Source: Bacillus sp. AFS073361
Lineage (GTDB): Bacteria; Bacillota; Bacilli; Bacillales; Cytobacillaceae
Reading direction: 5' to 3'
DNA: 64,000 nucleotides
Assembly: GCF_002567005.1 (NCBI RefSeq)
Contig: NZ_NUZU01000004.1
Coordinates: 226,560 to 290,559 of the forward strand
The position numbers and the translations under genes were made by a program. Under the pieces are notes generated by a model. The model saw only the letters and a program-made list of their open reading frames with translations, had not been told where the DNA came from and ran no database searches. This document shows, in pieces, positions 1-8,019 of the stretch (its first letter is position 1; every line of letters starts with the position of its first letter).

Positions 1-67
1 CCCTCGATAAAAATGCCTGTAAATTGCCCAAGTCTTCTTTTTTAGCCCTGCGAATCAATGCCTGCAT
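1..67 (-). CDS. GNAT-family N-acetyltransferase, N-terminus only (YwlB-like, cut by window edge)
   Basis: Only the first 22 codons are present, reading MQALIRRAKKEDLGNLQAFL and onward. The pattern IRRAxKEDLxxLxxFL is the usual opening of a GNAT acetyltransferase. An AGAGGTGG ribosome site lies 8 bases before the ATG. In B. subtilis the gene downstream of spoIIR on this strand is the acetyltransferase ywlB, which supports the assignment by synteny. The catalytic part lies outside the window, so substrate and family member are inferred from position only. Confidence 0.55.
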   Translation of the reverse strand, partial: MQALIRRAKKEDLGNLQAFLSR

Positions 68-133
68 CCAATCATCCACCTCTTTTTAAGATTCTACTCT
101 ATGAATATGGATGAACTAGAACAAATAGAACCG

Positions 134-151
134 CTAGATTCAGGAATCTAG
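134..151. repeat. Perfect inverted repeat CTAGATTC-AG-GAATCTAG
   Basis: An 8-bp perfect inverted repeat with a 2-base centre sits between the spoIIR terminator and the GNAT start. It has no T tract on either side, so it looks more like a protein-binding site or a processing hairpin than a terminator. No role is known. Confidence 0.4.
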
Positions 152-170
152 TAAATTTATTCATAACACG

Positions 171-200
171 AAAAAAACCAGCTCCTCGATTGGAACTGGT
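171..200 (-). terminator. Rho-independent terminator of spoIIR
   Basis: On the minus strand ACCAGTTCC pairs with the mostly complementary GGAGCTGGT around a short loop and is followed by seven Ts. It starts directly at the spoIIR stop codon. Confidence 0.8.
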
Positions 201-1169
201 CTAGTTAAACATCTTCTCCCACATCTCTACTACGAAAAACTTCACTTCTACCGGCTTTTCATCTTCGGAAGTATACACAGGCGCTTCCTTCTTAGCCACT
301 TCCACTGACTCTCCCTCGTCCTCAATCAAAATCTCATTGAACACAGGCTTCTCTTTTTCAATCAGCCTTTCCGGCTTTTTCACGACTTGATCTTTTTTCT
401 CAACCACTTTTTCTTTCTTCTCTGCAACAGGTTCGTGTTGCACAGCCGCTTTTTCTTCCTTTACCACGGTTTCCTCGTTCACCTTAGCTACTTTACTCTC
501 CGACTCATCCTTAACCATGGCCACTTTTTCTTCATCATCCGTCTTGTTTGCCTTTTCTTTCCCCTTTTCCACCTTCGCCTGCGGCTTTTCCGCTTTCACT
601 GTTTTTGCTTTCACTGTTTTTGCTTTTGCCTTCTTCTCTTCAAACCCATCACTTACAGCCACACCATTTGAAAAGTCAAGGAAGCATAATGGAGGATAAA
701 GCACGCACCACCAGTTCGCACCTTCACCTTCACCTAATGTAATTAAAATCGCTTGATATTCTCCTGCTGGGTATAAAAATTGACCATATAATTTCGTTGG
801 AAACTGAACCTTACCAAATTCGACTTTCACCGACTGCGTCGACCCTTGGTCACGAACCACCTTTTCCGAAATGGTTTGAATCTCAGGAAGCTTCGCATTA
901 ATGACCTTTCTTGCCTCTTCCATCGACGTTAAATCCTGTACCCACAGTGTAATCTGCGCATTCACTGCATCGCGTACCTTCCGCTTAATCGCTTGATCCT
1001 TTTCAAAATCACTATTCGCTAGAATTCTGAGCCGAATCGCTTCCCCGGGAATCACAATTGATTCCTTCTGAGCTGCTTCCGTCTTTGGCATATATAAATT
1101 CAACATCGTTCCTAATGATAAAACGATAAGATATCCCCAAACAATCATTTTACTTTTCAATTCTAGCAC
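201..1169 (-). CDS. spoIIR: Stage II sporulation protein R with a long Lys/Glu-rich insertion
   Basis: SpoIIR is made in the forespore under sigma-F, is secreted, and triggers SpoIIGA to process pro-sigma-E in the mother cell. The GTG start (preceded by AAGGGAC) gives an N-terminal membrane/signal segment (residues 8-30), then the conserved core with EAIRLRILANSDFEKDQ and the WWCVLYPPLCFLD block near residues 150-165. Residues about 178-305 are a Lys/Glu/Val/Ala-rich low-complexity tract with a KAKTVKAKTVKA repeat. The family's usual C-terminal hydrophobic motif (VEVKFFVVEMWEKMF) follows it. The protein is 322 residues against about 224 in B. subtilis, so the extra length is an internal insertion. 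Position before prmC-prfA matches B. subtilis. Confidence 0.93.
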   Translation of the reverse strand: MLELKSKMIVWGYLIVLSLGTMLNLYMPKTEAAQKESIVIPGEAIRLRILANSDFEKDQAIKRKVRDAVNAQITLWVQDLTSMEEARKVINAKLPEIQTISEKVVRDQGSTQSVKVEFGKVQFPTKLYGQFLYPAGEYQAILITLGEGEGANWWCVLYPPLCFLDFSNGVAVSDGFEEKKAKAKTVKAKTVKAEKPQAKVEKGKEKANKTDDEEKVAMVKDESESKVAKVNEETVVKEEKAAVQHEPVAEKKEKVVEKKDQVVKKPERLIEKEKPVFNEILIEDEGESVEVAKKEAPVYTSEDEKPVEVKFFVVEMWEKMFN

Positions 1170-1272
1170 CGTCCCTTCGATATCTTCATTTTGGACAAAA
1201 TGCCAGAATCTTAAACTATTAAATTTTAATATATTTCAGAGAGTTATGGTGTGGGAATTTTTCCGTTAATTC

Positions 1273-1300
1273 AAAAAAGCCTCGGAACTTAAGCCCCGAA
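1273..1300 (-). terminator. Terminator overlapping the end of prmC
   Basis: On the minus strand GGCTTCGG and CCGAGGCT pair with two wobbles around a 10-base loop and are followed by TTTTTT. The 5' arm includes the last codons of prmC. Confidence 0.7.
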
Positions 1301-2254
1301 GCCAATCTCCGCAAACACCATCCGGTCCCTGCCATTAATATCATTCACGATCTCCACTTTGGAGCCTTCAAAGGCCTTTCGCAAAAGCCCCGCTACCGCT
1401 TCGCCCTGACCGGCCCCAATCTCGAAACCAACCAGCGCACGCGCTTCTAACACCTGCGGCAGCTCGACCATAAAGCGGCGGTAGAAATCCAAACCATCCG
1501 TCCCCGCAAACAACGCCCGATGCGGCTCATGCTCCGTCACAACCTCCGACATCGTCGTGATATCCCCGAGCGGAATATAAGGCGGATTCGAGAGAACCAC
1601 ATCAAACCGAGTCCCACTCTCCAAAAACGGCCCCAGCAAATCCCCCTGCAAAAACTCCACCTCAGCCCCAAGCCGCTCCGCATTCTCCCGCGCCACAGCC
1701 AAAGACGCCTCCGCAATATCGGTGCCTGACACCATAAACACTGGCTCCGCAGTACTATCGGTGCCATTATTGGTGCCTGACACCATTAACCCTACTTCCG
1801 TAGTTCTATTGGTGCCTGACACCACCCTAAGTTCTGCTTCTTCCAGTTTCATGGTGATGGCGATGGCGCCGCTGCCGGTTCCGATGTCGGCCAGCTTGAT
1901 GACTTGTTTCGTGCCGCCAAACAGCCGCTTGATGCGCTGGAGGGCACCGTAGACGAGTTCTTCTGTTTCCGGTCTCGGGATCAGTACCTCTTCATTGACG
2001 AGAAACGGCCGTCCGTAAAACTCCTCTGTCCCGATAATATACTGGACCGGCACACCCTTCGCATGGTCAAAAACCGCTTGTTCAAAGTCCTCCCACACAC
2101 CCGGCGCTAACTCGTCACGCATATTCGCAAACAACTGCGCCCGGCTCATCCCAGTGAAATGGCGCAGCAAAAGCTCACCCGCATTGGCATCCCTACCCGC
2201 TGGACCTAAAAAAGAAGAAGCCCATTGAAGAGCTTCGAATACTTTTTTACTCAT
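1289..2254 (-). CDS. prmC: Peptide chain release factor N5-glutamine methyltransferase with repeat-derived insertion
   Basis: PrmC methylates the glutamine of the GGQ motif of release factors RF1 and RF2. The NPPY catalytic motif is present ([13 protein letters not shown]), as is the AdoMet-binding GTGSGAIAI. The start at 2254 overlaps the end of prfA by 8 bases, has GGAAG upstream, and gives [13 protein letters not shown]. An upstream in-frame ATG at 2287 adds 11 residues inside prfA and is less likely. Between the AdoMet motif and the expected acidic residue ([14 protein letters not shown]) are about 30 extra residues in which VSGT occurs three times. These are encoded by three in-frame copies of a 13-bp repeat found elsewhere in the window. 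The reading frame is intact; whether the enzyme tolerates the insertion is unknown. Confidence 0.93.
   Translation of the reverse strand: MSKKVFEALQWASSFLGPAGRDANAGELLLRHFTGMSRAQLFANMRDELAPGVWEDFEQAVFDHAKGVPVQYIIGTEEFYGRPFLVNEEVLIPRPETEELVYGALQRIKRLFGGTKQVIKLADIGTGSGAIAITMKLEEAELRVVSGTNRTTEVGLMVSGTNNGTDSTAEPVFMVSGTDIAEASLAVARENAERLGAEVEFLQGDLLGPFLESGTRFDVVLSNPPYIPLGDITTMSEVVTEHEPHRALFAGTDGLDFYRRFMVELPQVLEARALVGFEIGAGQGEAVAGLLRKAFEGSKVEIVNDINGRDRMVFAEIGFGA
1721..1823. repeat. Three copies of the 13-bp repeat GGTGCCTGACACC inside prmC
   Basis: Copies lie at 1721-1733, 1772-1784 and 1811-1823. The spacings are 51 and 39 bases, both multiples of three, so the prmC frame is kept. On the coding strand each copy reads as Val-Ser-Gly-Thr. 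Flanking bases are also partly shared (ATG before and RATA after two of the copies). Confidence 0.9.
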
Positions 2255-3326
2255 TTGAGGAATCTTCCAGCCTGCGCGCTTGATCATCCATAATCAGCGC
2301 ATCGATGATATCATCGAGCTTGCCCTCCAAAATTTGATCAAGCTTTTGAATCGTTAAGCCGATGCGGTGGTCCGTCACCCGGTTTTGCGGGAAGTTGTAC
2401 GTGCGAATCCGTTCTGAACGATCACCCGTACCAACCGCTGATTTACGCACAGAATCATACTCCGCTTGTGCTTCCTGCTGATACTTATCATAAATGCGGG
2501 CACGTAGTACCTTCATCGCTTTATCCTTATTCTTATGCTGCGATTTCTCATCTTGAATTGAAACAACAATCCCCGTCGGAATATGCGTTAAACGAACCGC
2601 TGACATCGTCGTATTAACGGACTGTCCGCCGGCGCCGCTCGATGCAAACGCATCAAAACGGATATCTTTATCATTGATTTCTACGTCTACTTCTTCTGCT
2701 TCAGGCAAACAAACCACTGTCGCCGTTGACGTATGAATCCGGCCGCTTGATTCCGTCTCCGGAACACGCTGTACACGGTGTGCGCCGTTTTCAAACTTCA
2801 ATTTTGAATAAGCACCCTGGCCATTAATCATAAAGCTGATTTCCTTGTATCCGCCAAGACCAGTCGGGCTCGCATCAAGTACATCAATCTTCCAGCCTTG
2901 CGCTTCCGCAAAACGGCTGTACATGCGATATAAATTTCCAGCAAACAAAGCCGCCTCGTCTCCGCCCGCTGCGCCGCGGATTTCAAAGATAACGTTTTTG
3001 TCATCGTTTGGATCCTTCGGAATCAACAAGATCTTCATCTTCGCTTCCAAATCCACGATTTGCGCTTCCAGTTCGTTAACTTCTTCCTTCACCATTTCAC
3101 GCATCTCAGCATCCAGCTTTTCATCCAGCATCGCTTTCGCATCCTGAAGCTGTGAGCGCGCCTCTTTATATTCACGATACGTTTGTACTGTTTCTTGTAT
3201 ATCAGATTGTTCTTTTGAATAATCACGTAGTTTTTTTGAATCATTAATAATCTCTGGGTCGCTCAAAAGTTCATTCAACTTATCATAGCGATCTTCCACC
3301 GATTGAAGACGATCAAACACAGTCAA
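2247..3326 (-). CDS. prfA: Peptide chain release factor 1
   Basis: RF1 recognises UAA and UAG stop codons and hydrolyses peptidyl-tRNA on the ribosome. The peptidyl-transferase motif [10 protein letters not shown] is present near residue 230. The stop-codon-reading PxT tripeptide appears as PET in [15 protein letters not shown]. The length of 359 residues is standard. The gene overlaps its modifying enzyme prmC, so the two are translationally coupled as in many Bacillaceae. Confidence 0.97.
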   Translation of the reverse strand: MTVFDRLQSVEDRYDKLNELLSDPEIINDSKKLRDYSKEQSDIQETVQTYREYKEARSQLQDAKAMLDEKLDAEMREMVKEEVNELEAQIVDLEAKMKILLIPKDPNDDKNVIFEIRGAAGGDEAALFAGNLYRMYSRFAEAQGWKIDVLDASPTGLGGYKEISFMINGQGAYSKLKFENGAHRVQRVPETESSGRIHTSTATVVCLPEAEEVDVEINDKDIRFDAFASSGAGGQSVNTTMSAVRLTHIPTGIVVSIQDEKSQHKNKDKAMKVLRARIYDKYQQEAQAEYDSVRKSAVGTGDRSERIRTYNFPQNRVTDHRIGLTIQKLDQILEGKLDDIIDALIMDDQARRLEDSSNE

Positions 3327-3437
3327 TTCACCTCAATTTTTTGTCCATAACATTCTAATTATAGTATAGGTGAAAACAACCGTCAAAACCAAATTCTAGG
3401 GAGATATTTTTAAAAAAGAGATTTTTGGATCAAAATA

Positions 3438-3473
3438 TAAAAAAGCTGGCTTACCGTCATCACGATAAGCCAA
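3438..3473 (-). terminator. Terminator of the MFS transporter gene
   Basis: GGCTTA and TAAGCC pair around about 12 bases, followed on the minus strand by AGCTTTTTT. It separates the TetR-MFS operon from prfA. Confidence 0.75.
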
Positions 3474-3489
3474 CCTAAAAGATCAATTT

Positions 3490-5004
3490 TTATTGAAGGG
3501 CTGCAGGCTTCATTTGGTTGTTTTCTTGCTGGTCTAACTGTTTGACCACTGCTTCACTTGTATCCACACGTTTAACGAATAAGGCTAATACAAGCGCGAC
3601 AATATTAATGGCAAGAGTAACATAAAATGAATATTGAATACCCGCTAATAATGCTTGCTTAGTTAATAGAGCAGTAGACGCTTCTGTCAGCGTTGTCGGA
3701 TCGACCCCAGACATTAAGCTGGTTGCTTCTGTTTTTGTCACAGAATTCATGATCGTAATCAGAATAGCGGTACCAATCGAACCAGACACTTGCTGTGCTG
3801 TATTGTTGATCGCTGTCCCATGCGGGTTTAAGCGTGTTGGTAATTGATTTAGCCCGTTTGTCATGATTGGCATCATGACCATTGACATACCAAACATCCT
3901 TAATGTGTAAACTAGAACAATATAGGAGTAACTAGAATCGATTTGCAAGTTTGCTAGCATGTAAGTTGAAATTGCTGTAACCACAAGTCCGACTACTGCT
4001 AGAATACGAGGACCAAATTTATCAAACAGTTTCCCTGTAATGGGCATCATAATCCCCATCACAATGGCACCAGGCAGCATCATTAAACCTGAATCAAGTG
4101 GTGAAATCCCCCGTACATTTTGAACATAAGCCGGTGTTAAAATCATACCAGAGAACATGGCCACTGCGTTCACAATCGCAATTACCGATCCAAGCGCAAA
4201 CATTGGGTACTTGTATACACGCAAATCTAATAATGGCTCTTTCATTTTTAATTGACGAACAATGAAGGCTAGGAGCGCGATCCCACCCACGATTAATGTA
4301 GTTAACACAATTGTATCTGTCCATCCATCTGAACTCGCCGAACTAAAGCCGTATAGCAAGCCGCCAAAACCAATACTAGATAATACCACAGAAATATAAT
4401 CAAGTTTTGCACTTTTGTTTTGTTCCATTACATTTTCAAGTTTCCAAACAGCTAATAATAAACTAATAACCGCTAACGGTAAAATCATTTCGAAAAGAAC
4501 GCGCCAGTCATAGTACTCTACAATGTAACCTGATAATGTAGGGCCAATTGCCGGGGCTGTAATCATAACTAATCCAAAAATACCCATTGCCGTCCCACGC
4601 TGTTCACGTGGAAAACTTACTAACATAATATTCATTAATAATGGTCCCATGACCGAAGAACCCGCCGCTTGAATCATTCGCCCTGTGAGCAGCAGTCCAA
4701 AGTTCGGAGCAAAGGCCGCCACTGCAGTCCCTAGGGTGAAAATTGCCATCGATGTAATAAATAAGCGACGATTTGAAAAACGTGTTAATAAAAAGGCTGA
4801 TGCAGGAATTAATATCCCACTGACCAGCATATATCCTGTCGATAACCACTGAACCGTTGAATAATCTTTTATTTTTAAGTCCACCATAATCGATGGCAGC
4901 GCTACATTTAAAAGTGAGTTATTGAGAAAAGAAACCATTGCCCCAATAAATAAAATTGCGATCATTAAATATGGTGGTTTTCTTTGTTGTAATGTTGTAC
5001 CCAT
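3490..5004 (-). CDS. DHA2-family (EmrB/QacA type) multidrug efflux MFS transporter
   Basis: The 504-residue integral membrane protein has about 14 hydrophobic segments. It shows the DHA2 signature regions LTGRMIQAAGSSVMGPLLM and MGIFGLVMITAPAIGPTLSG (motif C type, antiporters) in the first half. Such proteins export drugs or toxic small molecules with proton exchange. The gene lies 20 bases after the tetR-like gene on the same strand, so the two form an operon that the regulator probably represses. The pair interrupts the conserved prfA-tdk order, which suggests an accessory insertion. The substrate cannot be read from the sequence. Confidence 0.9.
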   Translation of the reverse strand: MGTTLQQRKPPYLMIAILFIGAMVSFLNNSLLNVALPSIMVDLKIKDYSTVQWLSTGYMLVSGILIPASAFLLTRFSNRRLFITSMAIFTLGTAVAAFAPNFGLLLTGRMIQAAGSSVMGPLLMNIMLVSFPREQRGTAMGIFGLVMITAPAIGPTLSGYIVEYYDWRVLFEMILPLAVISLLLAVWKLENVMEQNKSAKLDYISVVLSSIGFGGLLYGFSSASSDGWTDTIVLTTLIVGGIALLAFIVRQLKMKEPLLDLRVYKYPMFALGSVIAIVNAVAMFSGMILTPAYVQNVRGISPLDSGLMMLPGAIVMGIMMPITGKLFDKFGPRILAVVGLVVTAISTYMLANLQIDSSYSYIVLVYTLRMFGMSMVMMPIMTNGLNQLPTRLNPHGTAINNTAQQVSGSIGTAILITIMNSVTKTEATSLMSGVDPTTLTEASTALLTKQALLAGIQYSFYVTLAINIVALVLALFVKRVDTSEAVVKQLDQQENNQMKPAALQ

Positions 5005-5024
5005 CTATCCTATCCCCTTGTCCT

Positions 5025-5648
5025 TTATTTAGATTCTTTTTTATAAAATCCTCTTTTTAGTAAGTCCATTTGCTCTCTATAATTCCTCAGCGCTTCTTCA
5101 TCCGTCCATTCCTTTACAATCATTTGGATCAAATTTTGAAAGGTTACCGCACCCATCATTTTTAAAATATGGTGTAGTTCTTCATCACTTTCGACGTTTA
5201 AATTTTCTCTATTGATGAGGCTGACTGTATTTAAAAACTGAGTTTTTTGATTTTGCTCATAAACATGATTGGCGAAAGTTTTCTCTACTTTATAATTCAT
5301 ATTTAAAAACGCATATTTAAAAAAGTTTTGGTGTTCTTGATTTTTATGGAATGTTATCAAAAATTGAAATGACTCCATAAAGGTCTCAAATAGATCCCCA
5401 TTCTTTTCTTTAAGGATGCCAATAAATCGATCACTATTTTTTTGCGCAAGTTGGTTCAACAAGAAATAATAAATATCCTCTTTATCCTCAAAATATTGGT
5501 AAAAGCTCCCTCTTGGAATTCCCGCACTTTTGATGATATTTGCAATAGATGCTTCATGTAATGGGACTCTGGAGAATTCCTCTTTAGCAGCTTCAATTAA
5601 TTTATCCTGCTTATCTTTCGGTAAGTGAAAATAGGTTTGTTTTGGCAT
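5025..5648 (-). CDS. TetR/AcrR-family transcriptional regulator of the efflux operon
   Basis: The N-terminal TetR helix-turn-helix is clear (ASIANIIKSAGIPRGSFYQY, residues about 30-50), followed by a divergent ligand-binding domain. The start at 5648 (MPKQTYFHLPKDKQDK) is chosen because AGGAG lies 7 bases upstream; a more distal start at 5675 lacks a site. The gene precedes the MFS gene and is preceded by three identical-pattern palindromes, so autorepression of the operon is the likely circuit. The inducing ligand is unknown. Confidence 0.9.
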   Translation of the reverse strand: MPKQTYFHLPKDKQDKLIEAAKEEFSRVPLHEASIANIIKSAGIPRGSFYQYFEDKEDIYYFLLNQLAQKNSDRFIGILKEKNGDLFETFMESFQFLITFHKNQEHQNFFKYAFLNMNYKVEKTFANHVYEQNQKTQFLNTVSLINRENLNVESDEELHHILKMMGAVTFQNLIQMIVKEWTDEEALRNYREQMDLLKRGFYKKESK

Positions 5649-5669
5649 TGCTTCGCTCCTATACGTATG

Positions 5670-5739
5670 TGACATCTTGTCATAAACTGATTATATATGA
5701 CACTGTGTCATGTGTCAACAAAAAAGTGACAGTGTGTCA
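5670..5739. promoter_or_regulatory. Three phased TGACA-N3-TGTCA operators upstream of the TetR gene
   Basis: Perfect inverted repeats are TGACATCTTGTCA (5670-5682), TGACACTGTGTCA (5698-5710) and TGACAGTGTGTCA (5727-5739). The copies start 28 and 29 bases apart, which is under three helical turns. Their position directly upstream of the regulator's start is what is expected for TetR autoregulation; binding itself is inferred. Confidence 0.75.
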
Positions 5740-5746
5740 TAGCACT

Positions 5747-5778
5747 AAAAAAACATGCCCTGAAATTCAGAGCATGCT
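5747..5778 (-). terminator. Terminator of the YhcN/YlaJ lipoprotein gene
   Basis: CATGCTCTGAA and TTCAGGGCATG pair with one mismatch, followed on the minus strand by TTTTTTT. Confidence 0.75.
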
Positions 5779-6286
5779 ACCTACGATCTTCCTTTACGCG
5801 TACCTCTATTTTATAGCGCGGCAAAGCCTGAATGAGTTTGTGATGAAGCCGGGCCTCTGCCTTCACTTTTCCCTGCTCAGACTGTATTCCCTTTTTATAA
5901 ACAGATACCCACATCCGGTCACCATTGACCCAGACCGAATCGGCCGTAAATTCCTTTGAATGAGCAATCACTTGTTTGGCCTTGTTGATATCTTCGCCTG
6001 TGTCTTTTCCGCCGCCCGTTTCAGAGCCGCTACCCGTTCGATTCAGGTTGAGGAAATTAGGATTTTGGTTGGTAATATCATCTTCCACCATCCGCTGCTT
6101 ATTTTCACCGCGGTTGGACATATTTGCTGGCGTATTGCCGTCACGGTTGGACATATAATTTGGTGCAGACCGGTCATTCTTAAGGTCATATGCCGCTTCA
6201 TTGCCATGATTCCCACCTTCATTCCCATTACAGCCGCTGACTAAAAACATCATACATAATGAGAGAAACAACAAAAACTTTTGCAT
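5777..6286 (-). CDS. YhcN/YlaJ-family sporulation lipoprotein
   Basis: The start at 6286 (MQKFLLFLSLCMMFLVSGC) has GGGAGGTG 5 bases upstream and begins a lipoprotein signal peptide with lipobox VSGC. A low-complexity Asn/Gly-rich linker follows (residues about 20-90), with two similar NMSNRG-type units. The C-terminal half (KAKQVIAHSKEFTADSVWVNGDRMWVSV...) matches the YhcN/YlaJ spore lipoprotein domain. Such proteins sit in the inner spore membrane and affect germination or outgrowth in B. subtilis. The exact paralogue is not settled. Confidence 0.8.
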   Translation of the reverse strand: MQKFLLFLSLCMMFLVSGCNGNEGGNHGNEAAYDLKNDRSAPNYMSNRDGNTPANMSNRGENKQRMVEDDITNQNPNFLNLNRTGSGSETGGGKDTGEDINKAKQVIAHSKEFTADSVWVNGDRMWVSVYKKGIQSEQGKVKAEARLHHKLIQALPRYKIEVRVKEDRR

Positions 6287-6380
6287 CTTACACCTCCCAT
6301 TACTATCATGCCCGGAGTTTGCTGCAACTGGACGAGTGAAATCTTTCCAAGCAGTAAAATTCGGCTGAGTTTGAATGGGA

Positions 6381-6506
6381 TTTCGCCGAACCTGTGCTGA
6401 ATTTCGCCAAACAACATCGGGATCTCGCCGAACATACCCGAGATTTCGCACAACTCAAAAACAATTTCGCCAAACCATCCAACAATTTCGCCAACGCCCA
6501 AAAATC
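6381..6506. repeat. Six 21-bp tandem units with core TTTCGCC in the lipoprotein-tdk intergenic region
   Basis: The core TTTCGCC (or TCTCGCC, TTTCGCA) begins at 6381, 6402, 6423, 6444, 6465 and 6486, exactly 21 bases apart each time. Sequence between cores is variable. On the minus strand an open frame reads heptads of the form FGEIxxx, but no convincing ribosome site precedes it. The 6287-6650 gap also holds a 12/13 copy of the GGTGTCAGGCAC repeat at 6610 and the tdk terminator; no gene was identified in it. Confidence 0.85.
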
Positions 6507-6541
6507 ACACTTAAAAACCAAAAACCACAATCCCTAACCAA

Positions 6542-6580
6542 ACAAAAAAACTGCCCGAGAATCCCCTTCTCAGACAGTTG
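6542..6580 (-). terminator. Terminator downstream of tdk
   Basis: On the minus strand ACTGTCTGAGAA pairs with TTCTCGGGCAGT with two mismatches and is followed by TTTTTTT. It lies about 70 bases past the tdk stop. Confidence 0.7.
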
Positions 6581-6650
6581 TAGTTAATCATAGTGTTTAG
6601 CTCATTTACGGTGTCAGGCACTAATTATGTAAACTGACGACACCCTGATA

Positions 6651-7268
6651 TTAATTTGTTGCTTCTTGCTCGATGCTTATCCGGGAGACTGCAGTCTTTG
6701 GGACTTCGTGGTGATGGCGGCAGCGTGGCTCGTATGCTTCAGAGGCGCCCACTAAGATGACTGGGTCATGGTAAGAAGCTGGATGTCCATCAATCAAGCG
6801 CTGCGTTCGGCTTGATGGTGAACCGCACACCGAACAGACTGCCTGCAGCTTCGTCACTGATTCAGCAATGGCCATCAACGCTGGCATTTGACCAAACGGC
6901 TCTCCGCGGAAATCCATATCCAAACCGGCACAAACCACTCGATGGCCGCTGTCAGCCAGCTGCTGCACAATCCGCACAATTCCTTCATCAAAAAACTGAA
7001 CCTCATCAATCGCAATAATATCGATATCGGCTTCCACATGGTGGAGAATCTCCATCGAATGAGCAATTGGTTTCGCATGAAAAGAAGAACCATTATGGGA
7101 CACAACCTGTTGATCGTGATAGCGATTATCAATTTTCGGCTTAAACACAGCAATTTTTTGTTTAGCGAACTGAGCCCGTCTCACACGGCGGATCAATTCC
7201 TCCGATTTCCCAGAAAACATACTGCCACAGATAACCTCAACCCATCCGCTTTGCTTCATTAAATACAT
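6651..7268 (-). CDS. tdk: Thymidine kinase
   Basis: This is the salvage enzyme that phosphorylates thymidine to dTMP. Walker A is [10 protein letters not shown] near residue 14. The DEVQFFDE Walker B, the lasso region [23 protein letters not shown], and the structural zinc cysteines (CSVC and the Cys of PRCRHHH) are all present. The start at 7268 ([12 protein letters not shown]) follows AAGGAG and matches the B. subtilis N-terminus; the extra upstream codons are not needed. The order rpmE-tdk-prfA follows B. subtilis. Confidence 0.96.
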   Translation of the reverse strand: MYLMKQSGWVEVICGSMFSGKSEELIRRVRRAQFAKQKIAVFKPKIDNRYHDQQVVSHNGSSFHAKPIAHSMEILHHVEADIDIIAIDEVQFFDEGIVRIVQQLADSGHRVVCAGLDMDFRGEPFGQMPALMAIAESVTKLQAVCSVCGSPSSRTQRLIDGHPASYHDPVILVGASEAYEPRCRHHHEVPKTAVSRISIEQEATN

Positions 7269-7330
7269 AAAACGGCGTCTCCTTCCTAGCAAATCCATAA
7301 AATCTATTTCAAAAAGTGAATTTATTTAAA

Positions 7331-7366
7331 TAAAAAACAGGCAAGTAAGTGTTGCTTCTTGCCTGT
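7331..7366 (-). terminator. Terminator of rpmE
   Basis: ACAGGCAAG and CTTGCCTGT form a perfect 9-bp stem, followed on the minus strand by TTTTTTA. Confidence 0.85.
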
Positions 7367-7378
7367 ACTGTTTTACAA

Positions 7379-7594
7379 TTATTGTTGCTGTTGAGTTTTG
7401 ATGCCATATTTCTTGTTGAAACGGTCAACACGTCCGCCAGCTTCAGCGAATTTTTGACGACCAGTGTAGAATGGATGACATTCTGAACAAGTCTCAACAC
7501 GAATTTCGTTTTTAACAGAACCAGTTTCAAATGTATTACCACATGCACATGACACCGTTACTGTTTTATAATTTGGATGAATTCCTGCTTTCAT
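7379..7594 (-). CDS. rpmE: 50S ribosomal protein L31, zinc-binding form
   Basis: The protein is 71 residues from [20 protein letters not shown]. Cys16, Cys18, Cys36 and Cys39 form the CxC...CxxC zinc site, which defines the zinc-containing (RpmE, not YtiA) form. An ATG at 7603 is directly abutted by the AAGGAG site, so the ATG at 7594 with about 9 bases of spacing is the real start. It lies between rho and tdk as in B. subtilis. Confidence 0.97.
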   Translation of the reverse strand: MKAGIHPNYKTVTVSCACGNTFETGSVKNEIRVETCSECHPFYTGRQKFAEAGGRVDRFNKKYGIKTQQQQ

Positions 7595-7767
7595 TCTTTT
7601 CATCTCCTTCCGCCCTGAATCATTCGAAACAGAGTTATATAAAGCACCTGTCCGAAGACATGCACTGAAATACTAAAAACACACTGCACCCATTATAACA
7701 AGGGCATCCTATTTTTGCAAGTTGGGATTTGTTGGTTCTTTTTTTAAAAAAAGCTCATTTAAACATG

Positions 7768-7902
7768 CCTGTTGATTTCCTCTCCAGGCACTTCGCTTTC
7801 CGCGGGCGGTCCGGCGAGCCTCCTCGTCGCTGTGCTCCTGCGGGGTCTCCCCTGCCCCGTCCTCCCGCAGGAGTCTTCGTGCCTTCCGCTCCAACCAACA
7901 GG
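7768..7902. repeat. Long form of the TGTTGATTTCC...CCAACA intergenic repeat
   Basis: This GC-rich element begins CCTGTTGATTTCC and ends CCGCTCCAACCAACAGG, with near-inverted termini. Its interior holds further inverted segments such as CTCCTGCGGG and CCCGCAGGAG. Ends-only relatives occur at 21667, 30633 and 48191 in this window. The 7595-8019 gap holds nothing else that could be identified; the open frames inside it are repeat artefacts. Confidence 0.85.
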
Positions 7903-8019
7903 AGCGCAAATTAACAACCATTGTCTTTGAAAAAGGAACCTATCCAAGCCCCTCTACCATGCTTGTCCTCTACGAAGTTAACTAGGTCCGGCTTATTTGC
8001 CAGCACTCCGTCAAGCAGT

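Noticed and set aside
387..742. Plus-strand open frames rich in Phe/Leu/Ser opposite the spoIIR low-complexity region
   Set aside because: They are the complement of the Lys/Glu codon repeats of spoIIR; they lack a ribosome site and a recognisable domain.
1721..1823. CRISPR-like interpretation of the three repeats in prmC
   Set aside because: The repeats are 13 bp, the spacers are of unequal length (38 and 26) and coding, and there are no cas genes.
6250..6530. A coding gene for the FGEI heptad repeats on the minus strand
   Set aside because: There is no ribosome site, the frame is also the leader of the lipoprotein gene, and two other frames are equally open; treated as a DNA repeat.
7709..7947. 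Three overlapping open frames in the GC-rich element at 7768
   Set aside because: They lie wholly inside an intergenic repeat with many internal inverted segments and have no ribosome sites.
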